Shown here: one piece after another, positions 1 to 11,708 of the stretch
Numbering within the stretch: position 1 is the stretch's first letter
How the letters are laid out: every line of letters begins with the position of its first letter
Assembly (NCBI RefSeq): GCF_001632365.1
Contig: NW_024468542.1
Span: 289,051 to 353,050 of the forward strand
DNA: 64,000 bases
From: Laetiporus sulphureus 93-53
Lineage: Eukaryota; Basidiomycota; Agaricomycetes; Polyporales; Laetiporaceae
Direction of reading: 5' to 3'
The notes under the pieces: generated by a model
The model's input: only the letters and a program-made list of their open reading frames with translations
What the model was told of the DNA's origin: nothing
Database searches by the model: none
Position numbers and translations under genes: made by a program

Positions 1-19
1 ACGTCTAACAGTCGCAACG

Positions 20-1100
20 ATGAGTAACTCCAGCCACGTTGGTGGTTATTCCATAGTGTACATGCGACATTTGCTCGAGGAAAATGGACGTCGCTATGGT
101 AATACGGATCATCTCCACCGGCGGTTCATGGAGGTCGTCGGTAGTCCCAGGAGACCGCCCCCTCGTATAGTGTTACCGAAAAGGAAGGACAAAAGGTTGC
201 TGGTCCAGTCCGAACGGTCGGTGAGTGCGCTGTCATGGACGTCCATCGTGTCTTCCGTGCTTATGAGTGCCAACTCACCATGTATTAGAAAGATAGCAAT
301 GCGATGAAGTCGAACCATGGCGTGCGGCCGTCACTTGCTGTCGAGACGGAGCCTGAAGGAGGCATGCCAAAACCCAGGAGTGAAGAAGATGTTATGGATG
401 GTAAACGCAGGCACAGTCACATGGTAAGTCACTCAGGTACATGAAAGCTCAATGACGTACTATCTTACATTATGCGACCAATGTAGGAGCAGAACACCGC
501 GTATCCAGGGCCTGCAAAGTCCGGTACAGCTGCTGACCCCGAGGTCGGCTTGGATGCCATCGCGAATGGCACATGGACTGATGAAATGGGCGCCTTGCGC
601 GAGCGCCGTCAAGAGGGACGGTTGACTGACATAGAGGTAAGTGGAAACGCGGAGTACAACATCGAAAGTTGCTCGCTCACCCATGAAATCCGCAGGATGA
701 TGAATCAAACTCGAGCGATGCCGAAACTGACTTGTCAGACACGCTGTCGGAGTCACCCATTGAAGAGGGACTTGAAAGCTCGTCCAAGAGAGAGTTTGCT
801 GATGCATTCGCCGAGGACATTGACATGAATGGTCTAGATGATAATGTGCCAAGGAAGAAAATGAGGGCCGAAGCAGCATTTGGTGGTCATGACGAACAAT
901 CGGCCCTTCCGAACTTCGAAGCCAGCAGATTTTCTGGGTGCGTCTGCTGCGTTCTTATCGAGCGAGCGATATGCCTGACCTTTGATATTAGCCACGTTCC
1001 TGTTGCCCGACGCGAGCACGTCATAGGATCTACCTCTACTTCATCGCCGGTGCGATCTGACCTTGAGCTGCCATCGCGAGATGCAAGCCGTACATTGTAG
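20..1100 (+). CDS. Gene 1: unrecognised five-exon acidic protein
   Basis: Proposed exons are 20-220, 289-423, 487-636, 696-937 and 992-1100, giving about 278 aa. The first three junctions are phase 0. All donors are GTGAGT, GTAAGT or GTGCGT; introns 1 and 3 carry an ACTCACC or GCTCACC motif before the acceptor. Intron 4 is 54 nt and open, so retention would add 18 residues. Exon 4 is rich in Asp, Glu and Ser and is followed by a basic patch (PRKKMRAE), compatible with a nuclear protein. No known domain is recognised. The plan (67-codon exon 1, 45-codon exon 2, CTCACC introns) matches the minus-strand families further right. The ATG at 20 is the first in frame, but the window edge could hide an earlier exon. 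Confidence 0.58.
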
Positions 1101-2785
1101 ACGAATTAGATGCGAGATGAACTCATTTCTTCAACTCCCCGAAACAGATGGTGTGCTGTGGGAGGATTATCACTGGCTCGGACTCAAGAAAATGACGTGT
1201 TGAGCGAAACGGACAGTTGCCTGAGTGAGGAGGCGCAGTTTTGAAGGTCAGGAAGTTGACGGATAGCTGGTGACGTTTTGAAAGGCTGGTTGAATAGGAA
1301 CAAGTTGCTCTTCGTGGTTTGTCTTTGAATATTGACTATAGACTGATGCTCACCTTCGAAGTCGACACGGATATGCTCGTTCAGGTATAGCTGCCAAGAC
1401 CTTGTCTTCACAATCTGGTAACACAGGTCTATAGAAAGGATCCCATTACGGAGAATAGCATCAACCGTCATTGAGCACGCAAGATCATCCAGTTGGCAAA
1501 GTCTGTGCCTCCGTGAGCGTCAATACCTGCAGCGAAGTTGTGAGTCACATATTGTGGCGACCAATCAGATGGCTAGATTCCAGTTGCGGCGTTGACGTGG
1601 TTCATCACTCAGCGGCTGTCGTGAATCGCAGGCCGCACGACTTCCGCTCAAGCAAGCAAAAGGTGCTCTGATGAGCTTGTGAAATCATATTTTCATAAAG
1701 AAAACAAATTCATAGCAGAACCCGCTTGAGGCCACCGGGGCCATCATCTTAGCCGTATACTACTACACCGCCTTCGACAGACGGATCTATTCCAAAATCT
1801 ACGACTGCTCGCGCGTGGCTAGTACCAAGTCCCGACGCAAAGTCAGAATTTTATACTCAAAGATAGAATGAGTGAAAGTACCGTCTTAGGCAAGACAATA
1901 GCCGTTGCCCTCTGAGCGGTCAGAAAGACAAGTTCAGAGAACTATCATCCATAGCCTATAGGAAATATATAAGAGACAATAAAGACCTCCCAGAAGGGAC
2001 CATCAGGCGCATTTCATTTTGCTCCAACACACTGTAAATCAACGGAAGACATCACAGACCATCCGACACATTTGCAGCCGAGGACACCCAACGAGGCTAA
2101 TCAGGCAGCAGCACATAGCTTAGTAGTCTATCTTTCGCAGTGTCCAACACGCAGTAGTAGGGCCGTAACGTTTCTGGGTTACTGAGTTTCGAATCGGTTA
2201 TTTCTGAGCTACAGATAACAAGTCTTTCGTAAATGTGCCTTTTATGCCCATAAGCCGTCATTGCAGATGAAGGAATAGTCTATATTGTCGTTGGTATACA
2301 TTCTCACAGGTTGAAAATAGATCCCGCATTATGCCTTCCAACCATCTGCTAAGCATGCTTGCAGAAGTATGACTGTCATTTTTTCTGATGAACAACAACT
2401 ACTTGTCTGAAAAATATACGAACGCCTTGGGATCACCATTATGAAGATGGACAGTAATGCCCGAAATACCTCATGTGTAGGAACGGATAGAGGCTGCAAC
2501 GGTCGTTGTTCTATTCATAATTTCTCAACGATCATTCAGGATAACCCACGGTCGCATCGACTTGCAGAAGGTGAATACAGGGTATTGCAATATTCTACGG
2601 CGTCACATAATACTTAGCATGAACCTTGATTATGAAGGGTAATAGACGACGTACGACATGCAACGTTGACTGTCTCTATCTGACATAAACAGGGGAAATG
2701 TCTAACAGAAAATCCACAGCTACCACCGCATTATAGATCATCGCTGATGTATCTCAGAAAATCAATGGCTGCCGTTCAAAGCGCA
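1101..2785. other. No confident gene; isolated exon-like frame at 1184-1471 (minus)
   Basis: A 95-codon minus-strand frame at 1471-1184 contains a GTGAGC donor-like site after about 40 codons, but no partner exon could be joined. From 1700 to 2785 the sequence is AT-richer, dense in stops in all frames, and shows no feature I can name. Confidence 0.5.
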
Positions 2786-3395
2786 TCGATCAACTATGTC
2801 TAGGCAATCACTTGGAAAGTTGCACGCGGTTTCCGAGTTGGGAATGACTGAGAAAGAGGTCAGCCGATTGAACTTCTTATTGACGTGATGATTTGAAGAC
2901 TTACGCAACGGAGCACAATACGTACGCATGAAACCAGAAGAAGGCTGTTCAATAACAACGTCTACACGCCTTCTGCTCTTGGAGTCCCACATACGCCATG
3001 GTGCGGCAACGAGGGCCTGGTGGACGACCGAGCTATCGCAGTGATCGAGCACCGATCCACAGCCTACGTGCGCTCGACGATGCTGCTAACGGTCACATTC
3101 TACCAATGCGACCACCGTACCGGAAGTAGAAACCATTGATTCCAACGCAATCAACTGAACGTTGCAAGCGGTGTCCAAATTGAGAATAAATGACAAAGAG
3201 GTCAGTTAATTGAAGTTCTCGTTGACGTGTATTGTGCGAAGACTTACGCCAATGTATGCGCCCGAAACCACAGAATCTATCCAATAGCCATGTCTACGTG
3301 CCTTCTGTCTTTGGAGTCTCACATACGCCGTGGGACGGCAACGAGGGCCTCATAGTCGACCGAGCCATTGCAGCGACCGAGCACCAAGATCCCCA
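2786..3395. repeat. Tandem duplication of a ~260 bp segment
   Basis: 2786-3053 and 3140-3395 are diverged direct copies, sharing stretches such as cacatacgccrtggnrcgg and gcaacgagggcct. On the plus strand both keep a similar peptide (HTPWxGNEGL, then DRAIA), suggesting the ancestor was an exon. No complete gene remains. Confidence 0.6.
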
Positions 3396-3499
3396 GCCTG
3401 ATATCAAGAGACGCACTAGAACGTGTCGTGCTTGTCGATTGGATGGATTATGCAGCATCCGAGCAAGCGGATAGCTCTGTCTTGATGAAGACCCTTTGA

Positions 3500-3960
3500 A
3501 CATAGAGGCTACAGATAGCGTTCAAGACAACGAGTCACACGGAAGCATCTGGGTGAGACATCGTGGCCCATTCGTTTCCAACATGTCTTTGACGACGATG
3601 TAGACCATATTGATGCTACGAGGGAACGCATAGGACGAATAGGACGAGCGGGTAATATCCAGTCAGGGGATAACGCTTCAGATATGTTTTCGACGTTGCA
3701 GCCGTCATCGCGGACACAGATGGTCTCCTTCCGCGTCGAATGCGAGTGCGAAATTTCTGTTTTCCGTCCCAGAACGCATCGCATGCAAGATAATGGCGAT
3801 CCGCGCAGGCTACAAAACTCCAGAAAATGCTGAGAAAATGAGTGGGGGAAATTACTTCGTCGTGGGGACGCGGGAGTGGCACGATTGTGTGGCGGCCAAT
3901 CGCAAGCCTGGACCGCTGTGGCACGCGAAGCAAGTGGCCACAACCAACTTATTCGAATTC
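3500..3960 (-). pseudogene. Inverted relic of the family A/H unit left flank
   Basis: Read on the minus strand, this segment resembles the left flank of the units at 9.9 and 13.7 kb, including the GGCCGCCA element and the downstream stretch containing aagtaatttcc and tcattttct. It is the only copy seen in opposite orientation to the main array. Its frames are not consistent with the other copies, so no product is proposed. Confidence 0.45.
3889..3900 (-). promoter_or_regulatory. ATTGGCCGCCAC element, inverted copy
   Basis: Exact 12-mer on the minus strand (gtggcggccaat on plus). It contains an inverted CCAAT core and lies inside the inverted relic at 3.5-3.96 kb. Confidence 0.4.
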
Positions 3961-4660
3961 ACCTACTAAAGACCAAATTGTTCAGCAAGTCCTTTGATCA
4001 ATCATCCGGTCATCTTTGCTATGGTCGTCTCAATCGCATCTCAAAGCTGGCGTACAACTCAGGTCTGCCCGAACATGATAGAGACGATGAGAACGCCGTG
4101 CATTCAACGCGCCAAGCTCGACGAAGCCCTTCGAAACGTCCCTCCTTGCCAGTTCATCACAAAATCTATCTAATATATCTTGTGGCTCTTTTATAGGCCT
4201 TTCTGGCAATCAACCGGGGATCCCTGGGACTCACAATCTCCAGTAGCTATCCCTGCGAATGCAAGAGCCCTGTATTATCGCAAAGCCAGAAGTTTCTCCA
4301 AAACAGTCTTCTGGACACGACCTCGCACGTAAAATCTCTGATGCAATGTGAGATAGCCATATGTAGACAGCAACAGTGAGTAGGGATTCAAATTTACGCT
4401 TTTTACAGCACTTATTTTCAAAAACAATTGCGAGCAAAAAAAATCCAGCTGTGCAGAATCCCTGAATGCCAAAGGAGGGTGACCATCAATCCGTCGGCCA
4501 TCCATCATGCATCCGTGTATCCATGATGGCCGGTACCAGGTAAGTTTGACGAGGGCAAGTGGCGGGACTCGCGAGGTCACGTGGTCGCGTCTGGGTACGT
4601 GCGCTTAAGGTGGCCAGTCTTGACCTACTATGTTGTGGAAAAAAAACCCCGCACCAAGGG
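3961..4660. other. No gene seen
   Basis: Only short overlapping frames without consistent splice signals. The segment 4485-4590 looks like ordinary intergenic DNA. Confidence 0.5.
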
Positions 4661-4662
4661 AT

Positions 4663-4914
4663 TCACAGTGCGTTGAGAGCGGTGACAGTAATCCCAAAAC
4701 GATGGCCGTGGATGCGGACTGGGACCCCGTAGTTCCTCGCAGTATAATAGTAGATGATGATCGCGGTGCCCCGTCGGGTCAAGGGAACGACGATCATTGG
4801 TAGAATTACCAATAGAGGTGTGTCGCCAGGCGATCTGTACATAACGGAAATGAGAAGGGCCAGCCCCGCCGCACCAGAGACAAGAAAAGGAGCAAGGTAT
4901 ATAGATAACCGCAA
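4663..4914 (-). other. Hydrophobic open frame, possible relic of a membrane-protein exon
   Basis: An 83-codon minus-strand frame encodes two hydrophobic stretches (about residues 4-25 and 34-45) followed by LTRRG and a YYYTAR motif. A hydrophobic hairpin followed by Arg and Tyr faintly recalls ER-shaping Lunapark N-termini. No zinc-finger exon, coiled coil or clear splice partner follows, so this is at best a relic and may be chance. Confidence 0.18.
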
Positions 4915-5177
4915 TTATACGCATATATTACACCCACGTCTCAACTAAAGTCCAACGTAGATTTCAGCACTCCAGTATATGCTGCGCGCGCGTGCCAGCC
5001 GCACGACCTTGCGCCGCGCCCTACACCCAGCCCAGCAAGCAAGCGCTGCGCAAGTCTAGGACGTCGACGCCGCTGCGGTTCTCTCGGTTCTCGGTCATGT
5101 CTGTTTCTGCTTCTGTGCGTTCTGCGGAGCAACGAATGGGTGATGAAGGGATGAGGGGATGAGATGAGCTGCGACGC

Positions 5178-7858
5178 TCATCGGATGCGGCCTGGTACCT
5201 CGCGTGTGACGTAGTGCCAGATGTAGTGCGTCCAGCCTTCGAGCACGCCGGCGCCGGTCATGATATGCAGACAATCGCCTGCGGAATGCTAACAACGAAT
5301 AACACGGTGAGTAATAGCAGAGTAAAGGAAAAGGCAGGACTCACCGCGTCGGGACGGAGAAGTGCCGGTCGGTCTATCGGCAGATAGTGAATATCAGGGA
5401 AAGCAGGCGAGGACAGGGTCTCCTGAATTGCGACGGCCAGTCAACGACAGTTCCTGTACAGATGATGCCCGCACTCACCTCGAATATTCGGTTAAAATCC
5501 TTGATACTTCCCCAATTATACCAGTTCCACCGGAACGACTTCCACTCGGTCCACGGCCTCCTCTCATCATGACAATCCTCATGCCCCGGCAAATACGCCC
5601 TAATCACCACCTGCCGCTCAACCCCACCCCTCCTCCCCAACCCAAACCACCGACCGGACCTCCTCTCCTCCTCCTCCCGATACCCATCCATCATCCCCTG
5701 CACCTCCTCCGCCCACCTCTGCATACTCACCCCAAAGAACCCCAACACACCCGCAATCCCGTCCCCAGGCTGCGCCGGATCCGCAAACCCAGACATGAGC
5801 GTCGTCGTCCAATGGCCCGCCGTGCTGATCACGAGTGTGGAGTATCGCAGGGGCGCGGGCTGCAAAAATATCTCGCGTACGTACTCGCGCGGGGACATGC
5901 TCCAAAACTGCTCGTCGCTGAACAGCGGCTTTGAAGGGAGCCTGAGCGCCTCGCCGTCCGCCTCTGCGCCCGAAGGATAGAGCTCTGCGTAGAGCGCCTC
6001 GAGCTCGGGCCGGTCGAGGAGCAGGTCGACGCGGCGGAAGGTCACGAGCGGCGTCTTTTCGATGTCGAAGCCCGGGGGGAGCGCGAGATGCCGGAGGAGT
6101 GGCGACGTGGGCGAGAGGTAGAGGTTTTGTGGCCATGCGCGGTCGAAGTAGGGGTTCTCGGTGTAGTTGGGCGTCGCGCGGACGTGCGGGAAGAGAACGC
6201 ATGAGAGCGAGAAGAAGTGGTTCTCGGTTACCGAGTCTGGGGAGATATCAATTCAGTAACAGTGTTTGGGAGGTAGAAGTGCCTGAAATTGGGTGACAGC
6301 GCCTCAACCCGCCCTATCAGCCTGCGGCTATCTACATGCGCTTAGCAGTGGAATAGCTGAGCCTGACGTTATAGGTATGGCGAAGTAGACCAGTGCTGAC
6401 GCGCGCTGCGCCTGCCATCACTGCTGCGCGGTCAATAGACACGCCAAATGACGCATTGCGCTATCTGTGAGGCACCCACTAGAGCTGCAGATATGTCTGA
6501 CCGATGCATCGCTGCAGCTCACACCACCACATCGCGCTCTGTTGGCGGGAGGGCGATGGTGATGAGGTCGATAGCCTCAAACACACATCAAAAATAAAGT
6601 CAAAGATATGGCCAAGTAGACCATGGCTGATGCGCGCCGCGCTTGCCATCACTGCTGCGCGGTCAATAGACACGCCACATGATACGTTGCACTATCTGTG
6701 AGGCACCCCCCAGAGCCGCAGACAGGTTTAACCAGTGCATCGCTGCAGCTCAGTTGGCGGGAGGGCGATGGCGACGAGGTCGACGGCCACAAACACATCG
6801 AAAATGATTGTTTGAACGTTAAGGGTATGGCCAAGTAGACCATGGCTGATGTCGCGCCTCAGCCTGCGGCTATCTGCATGCGCTTAGCAGTGGAATAGCC
6901 CAGTCTGACGTTATAGGTATGGCCAAGTAGGCCATGGGTAACGCGCGCTAGGCTTGCCATCGCTGCTGCGGGGTCAATAGACACGCCAAATGACGCGTCG
7001 CGCTATCTGTGAGGCAACGCTGGAGCTGCAGATAGGTCCGACCGATGCATTGCTGCAGCTCAGACCACCACGTCGCGCTCTGTTGGCGGGAGGGCGATGG
7101 TGATGAGGTCGACCACCTCAAACACATCGAAAATGATTATTTGAACAATAGAGGTATGGCGAAGTAGACCAGTGCTGACGCGCGCTGCGCCTGCCATCAC
7201 TGCTGCGCGGTCAATAGACACGCCAAATGACGCATTGCGCTATTTGTGAGGCACCCCTTAGAGCTGCAGACAGGTCTGAACGATGCATTGCTGCAATTCA
7301 GAACATGCCGCGCTCTGTTGGCAGGAGGGCGATGGTGATGAGATCGCCCCCATCAAACACATCGAAAATGATTACTTGGATGCATTACTCACCGCCAATC
7401 AACAGCCAGCCACCCTTCTCGACCATATCCTTGACAAGCGCCTCGCCGTCGAACGGACGGACCTCGCATTCGTCGGGCGGAGTCCACTGCCAGCTATGTG
7501 CGCCGGGGAAGCGACCCCACTGAGCCTCGTTGTCAGCCGCGAGGTGCCACCAGAACTCGCGGTCGCTCGCGCAGCCCTCGAATCCAGCAAAGTCGAGGAT
7601 GTCCTCCTTGCGATGCATGGTCATGTCGGGGTGGTCCGGCAGCGAGAGGTTCTTGGGCGTCCATGCGCCATCGGCGTATGCTTGTGGGGGGCAGGTGCTG
7701 CGGTAGCGCGGCTCGGAGACGTGGATGAGGGAGTCGAGGGCGTGGGAGAGGGGGGAGAGGTAGAGGAAGTAGAGGAGGCCGCCAGCGAGGGCTGCGAGGA
7801 GGAGGGTGCGCGGGACGTGCGTACGGGAGGGCAACCCGCGGAAGATTCCCTTGCTCAT
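5178..7858 (-). CDS. PMR5/Cas1-type GDSL (SGNH-like) acyl-esterase/acyltransferase, membrane-anchored
   Basis: Exons are 7858-7393, 6236-5479, 5422-5345 and 5288-5178, giving about 470 aa. Residues 19-37 form a signal anchor after a basic N-terminus, as in type II Golgi proteins. The catalytic GDS motif (LLIGGDSVTENHF) is created across the first splice junction near residue 156. The C-terminal DxxH motif (GDCLH) lies in exon 4, followed by GAGVLEGW. The middle carries conserved Trp/Tyr-rich segments (KSFRWNWYNWGSIKDFN). This order fits the PC-esterase family containing plant PMR5/TBL and the Cas1p luminal domain, whose known members O-acetylate polysaccharides. A cell-wall or capsule glycan substrate is inference. 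Start: ATG at 7858 opens the anchor. The first intron (7392-6237) is abnormally long and repetitive. Confidence 0.85.
6303..7385. repeat. Tandem repeat array filling intron 1 of the PMR5/Cas1-type gene
   Basis: A unit of roughly 220-240 bp recurs. The anchor ggtatggcnaagtagncca appears near 6375, 6609, 6826, 6917 and 7154, so spacing is about 234, 217, 91 and 237 bp. Each unit also carries ctgctgcgcggtcaatagac and ttggcgggagggcgatgg. The array lies wholly within the intron and adds about 1.1 kb. Confidence 0.85.
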
Positions 7859-9590
7859 CGTAGTGGCTGGTGCGCGGAAATGGCACGGATCCAGGAAAGA
7901 GAGTGGAGTTCTTCAGACAGAAGAACAGAGAAAGGCTCTGGGGGTATGTGAGAGGAAGGAGAGCTACGGAGGAAGGGAAAGGCCCGGCTGCAGATGGTTT
8001 TTGCAGGACGTCTTGGCACATCGGTGTGAATGCGAGCCGGCGGCTGGTGGCTCTGCGCAGTTACGGGGCTCTTCTTCCATACGAGCTGATCGTGCTTCCG
8101 CTGTGGCTGACGTCGAGGGGCGATCCACCTTGGGCGTTCCATCTTTGGGCTCGTCCGCAGCAGGCAGGGCGCTCCCTCTTCATTCTTTCCATCTCGGCAA
8201 GCGCCGGCCGCCACCGGATGTTACTACGCAGGCGCCAAAGGATTCAAACTGTATGCTAGCTCTGACATGTACCTGAATTATCGTTAGGGTGTGGATATGC
8301 CATCAGTAGAACAGACGCGAATAGTCGACTTGAAACGGACGAGGATGGACGGCAACGTCGGAGAATGGTTAGGTAAGGTGGGATCTAGATAGAGGCAAAC
8401 TCGGATCAGCCACAATTCTCTCCCCAGAAAGACTATCGAGCCGACTCGCAATATACCTGTTGCAACGACCAGGACCTGTGGCTTAGAGCTTAGCGTCTCA
8501 GACCATGTCATGCGAGTACATGCGATGTCTGCGCAAGCGATATCATATACTCTGTTCGTCCTACGCAGAGCTCAAACAGGGTACTTACTCCTCGGCTCGG
8601 TTGCCATGCTACCTCTCGTCCATCCGAGAACCATCCAGGAAGCATGTAACTCATCGAGATGCACTCCGATGGCGACGAAGGCGAAGAAGACAAGCGCTTG
8701 CGGCTCGGAGATCGGACTAATTCGAGGAATCGTCGGTTAAGGCCGAGCAGCTGGTTGACACCCGACAGAGGCTTGCTATCACAACCGCCAACTGCAACTG
8801 GTCACTTCGAGATGTCCGACTTCCATCGTGGCGATTGCACCTTTTAAGGCTGCTCCGACGTTGTCACCCATCGCATTTGCGTGGTGAGTCGCTTCCTCTT
8901 GGCGAAGTTCGAAGAATGCGGGAAGCAGGGAGGAGGCAGCTTCAAGGAGAGCAACTTAATGATTTCGTAAGTGAAGTGATCATGTCTTGCTCGAAAATGC
9001 TCGTACTGAGAGCTTGGAAGACGAAAACGTTTGCCGTAGTTTGTAGTTCAAGCACTATTGCAGATGAGGCTCTAGACGAAAATGCTCTCTCAAAGAGGAC
9101 ACATGTCATCATATCCTAGATATATGCAGGCGCAATGACAATTGGGGGCTACAGCGCGCAGCGACTAGCTAACGGAAAACGCATGAACGCCGAGAGTTTC
9201 GCCACTTCGCATCCAGTTGAACCTGTGCTTGCACTCGCACGGCTACTTCGCGTCGGATCTTCCATATGCTACTGCGGTCATATGTTTAGCGTTCGTCATT
9301 GATTCATCTGTCTCCATGTGGTACGGCACATATTCATCTGTCTCCGTGCGGTGCAGCACGCGCTAACCAGGATACAACCCTCGTTGATGCTCCACAGTCA
9401 TCCGTTTCATCGCGAGATATCACCGAGTCGCCATCACTCCTCACGACCAGTCTCACTCGCTAGTCCTTGGAGGAATCAGTACTTGCGCACTCGATGAGGC
9501 TGCGATGGAACAGCTGGGACTTGGCTAGTATCTTTGCTTTGCGACAGGACCGCATTGCCGATGGGAACCGAGCTTTCCGAGTCTGCCACT
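7859..9590. other. Intergenic; weak exon candidates only
   Basis: 8010-8500 shows nothing. Near 8508-8693 (minus) a 35-codon frame ends at a GTAAGT donor and can join a six-codon exon. On the plus strand, 8659-8990 has an acidic-then-basic frame and donor-like GTGAGTCGC and GTAAGTGAAG sites. I could not build a consistent gene from these. Confidence 0.4.
9299..9360. repeat. Two direct copies of a ~30 bp sequence
   Basis: attcatctgtctccrtg is repeated head to tail (about 9301 and 9331) with few differences. It looks like local duplication with no evident role. Confidence 0.6.
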
Positions 9591-9913
9591 GTGACGTCAA
9601 TGGAGACCCGAGTGAATGCTTCGGAGCTGGGCGCGGATCCATGGGAAATGGGTAAAGGTCGGGGGTTTACTGAATGCCGCCGTTCACGACTGTACCTGCA
9701 TGAATGGCGCGTTATGTGCTGGATAAAAAGACATGTCTCCGTCCATCTGTTTGGAAGTCTTCTGTTACATCTCGCTGCGTGGCCGCATCCGAGCGAGCGT
9801 TAGTCATAATACATAAATCATTGGTAGTACCATACCAAATACGAGAGTCGCATTCCAACAACTTCTAGAAATGCGTCGTGTATTCAGCTCGGTGGCCCTG
9901 ATCTAGCCTCACG

Positions 9914-9925
9914 ATTGGCCGCCAC
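9914..9925 (+). promoter_or_regulatory. ATTGGCCGCCAC element
   Basis: Copy in unit A. The following 180 bp align with the 13.7 kb copy. Confidence 0.45.
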
Positions 9926-10304
9926 ATGCCACATGGTGACGTTGCCACTCACCCGGCGCTCGCTACGACGATGTAATTTCCTCCCTCATTTTCTGAGCAT
10001 TTTATGGCGTTCTGTGGTCTACTTGGATCGCCATCCTCTTAGCTGCCATCGTTCTGCTTGTGGTGAACGAGAAATATTTGGCTTGATGTCGATACCGACG
10101 AAAAGTGCTTTGTACTCGAAGACGTGGCGATGACGAACCGCTTCATCATCTTCTGCCTGTCGCAAACTCATTCCTGTGTTCATTCGTAACGTCTATGTTA
10201 GTCTATACGCTCGTCAAGGGTTTCATATTAAACAATAACTCACGATATTCGCTCCCAAACGCTTCCCAGACTTGCCAACTTGCGCATTAACGATAGCCTT
10301 CGGT

Positions 10305-10921
10305 CTATAGAGGCTGCATCCAGACGGAGCTATCTTCAATCCCTCGAGTGCTGTGTAGAGCCTTCCTCTTCACGGCTTCAGCATCTTGGAATGGCCGTGG
10401 TGATGTCAGGCTGAGGAGGTCGGTGTCCATGGCCGTGATAGATCGCCAGAATAGAACGAGGTCCACAATGGCGTCCGATAGCGTTTGTGGTGGGAGTCAA
10501 AGCGTGATGGAAAGGGACGGGGTGTTATGGATGAGGGATGGGTGCGTAAGTGATCAATATTACGATATCATGAAAAAGATGGCTGAACTCACTGCATCGT
10601 CATCACTACCTTTACTTTGATTCGTGTCTTTCTTCACCTGAAAGCGCGTTTCATATGTGCTTCCCACTCACGTTGTCGTCCCTGTGGATCGTCGCTATAG
10701 CAGGAGGTGACCTTCGATGACACTATGCTTCACATATGGTAAGAAGAGCACACGTCCGCAGATACAAGCTGGGTCAGATTACTCACGAAATAACGTACAA
10801 CTGCTGTGACAGGTCATCCACTCGGGGAGGCAGCTCAAGCACACCTGTCGGCCACCAACGGAAGCGTCATGTCCAGAGTGCTGAAGAACGATGCCAGCGG
10901 CCTTTCGAAATGGCATCCCAT
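10305..10921 (-). pseudogene. H1: broken family H gene
   Basis: Same layout as H2 at 14.1-14.7 kb, with three defects. Exon 1 gains a base after VADR and runs into TGA. The acceptor before exon 3 reads CAC instead of CAG. Exon 3 is frameshifted near RPW and terminates early. The short acidic exon 2 (ending GSDDDA before GTGAGT) is still open. Non-functional. Confidence 0.5.
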
Positions 10922-10959
10922 GCGTTCTATTGTCGCAACTAAGCATAGCGGGCTGGCCA

Positions 10960-11708
10960 CTGTCGTGAATCTCGCAACCTGTGGCGCGCCGAACAAGACC
11001 ACTTCAAGAATATATTGTCGAAAACGCCCCATTTGCGATTATCATGTCCAGACCCTGAAGGACGACCACGACCTCAGCGTCAGCGGCGTTCTTGATGCGT
11101 CACCCTGGACGTTCTGTTGTCGCAATGAAGTATAGCGGGCTGGCGTTTACTGTGAAACGCGCGACGTGTGGCGCGCCGAACAAGACCTTTACTAGAATAA
11201 ATCGTCAAAAACACGTCGTTTGCAATTGTTCACGACTTTCCTATAACAAGCTCTTCTCCCCACAGCAAAATCCAGCTGCTTTGTGCTTGCATCCTGGTGA
11301 TCGTGGAAGGCGAGTTGGAGGGAAAGGACAACGACGAGACACGAGTGGATGCTCACGCGCACAGGCGTCTACACGTCTGTGGCGGAAGTGCCACTCGGTG
11401 CTCCAGTCGCTGATTGGCTGCGCAATAGCGCAGAATCTCTCCTGGTCCTAAGGCTATTCTTTGCGCAGAGAGGATACAAGATAAAATATGATGGGTGAGT
11501 GTCTATAGCCTATTGGCACAGGACGTAGTACATAATGATATTCGTAGTTTCGCAGGTCATCGTCTCATCACCGTATATCTTATACACCGTCACGTCGGTT
11601 TGCCCAAGCATATATATACCACAAACATTCCTCCCACGTTCACGCAATCCATCCGTTCAACGCCCTCTCTTCCGCCTTGGGAGTCCGCGACGCCGCATCA
11701 ACGATGGT
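10960..11708. other. Repeat-rich spacer between H1 and A1
   Basis: Holds two diverged copies of a ~190 bp block around ggcgcgccgaacaagacc. The 11,300-11,430 segment (cacgcgcacaggcgtctaca) also recurs at 15,150 and 18,940. Frames on both strands are short and not conserved between units. Confidence 0.55.

Noticed and set aside
4663..4914. Lunapark-like gene
   Set aside because: Only a hydrophobic hairpin is similar; the coiled coil and zinc finger are missing and no exons join.
5362..6296. Long overlapping frames on both strands opposite or beside exon 2 of the esterase gene
   Set aside because: GC-rich coding sequence generates open frames in other phases; only the minus-strand frame ending at a GTGAGT donor carries family motifs.
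7227..7951. 222-codon plus-strand frame opposite the esterase first exon
   Set aside because: It is the antisense of a well-supported coding exon and continues into intron repeats.
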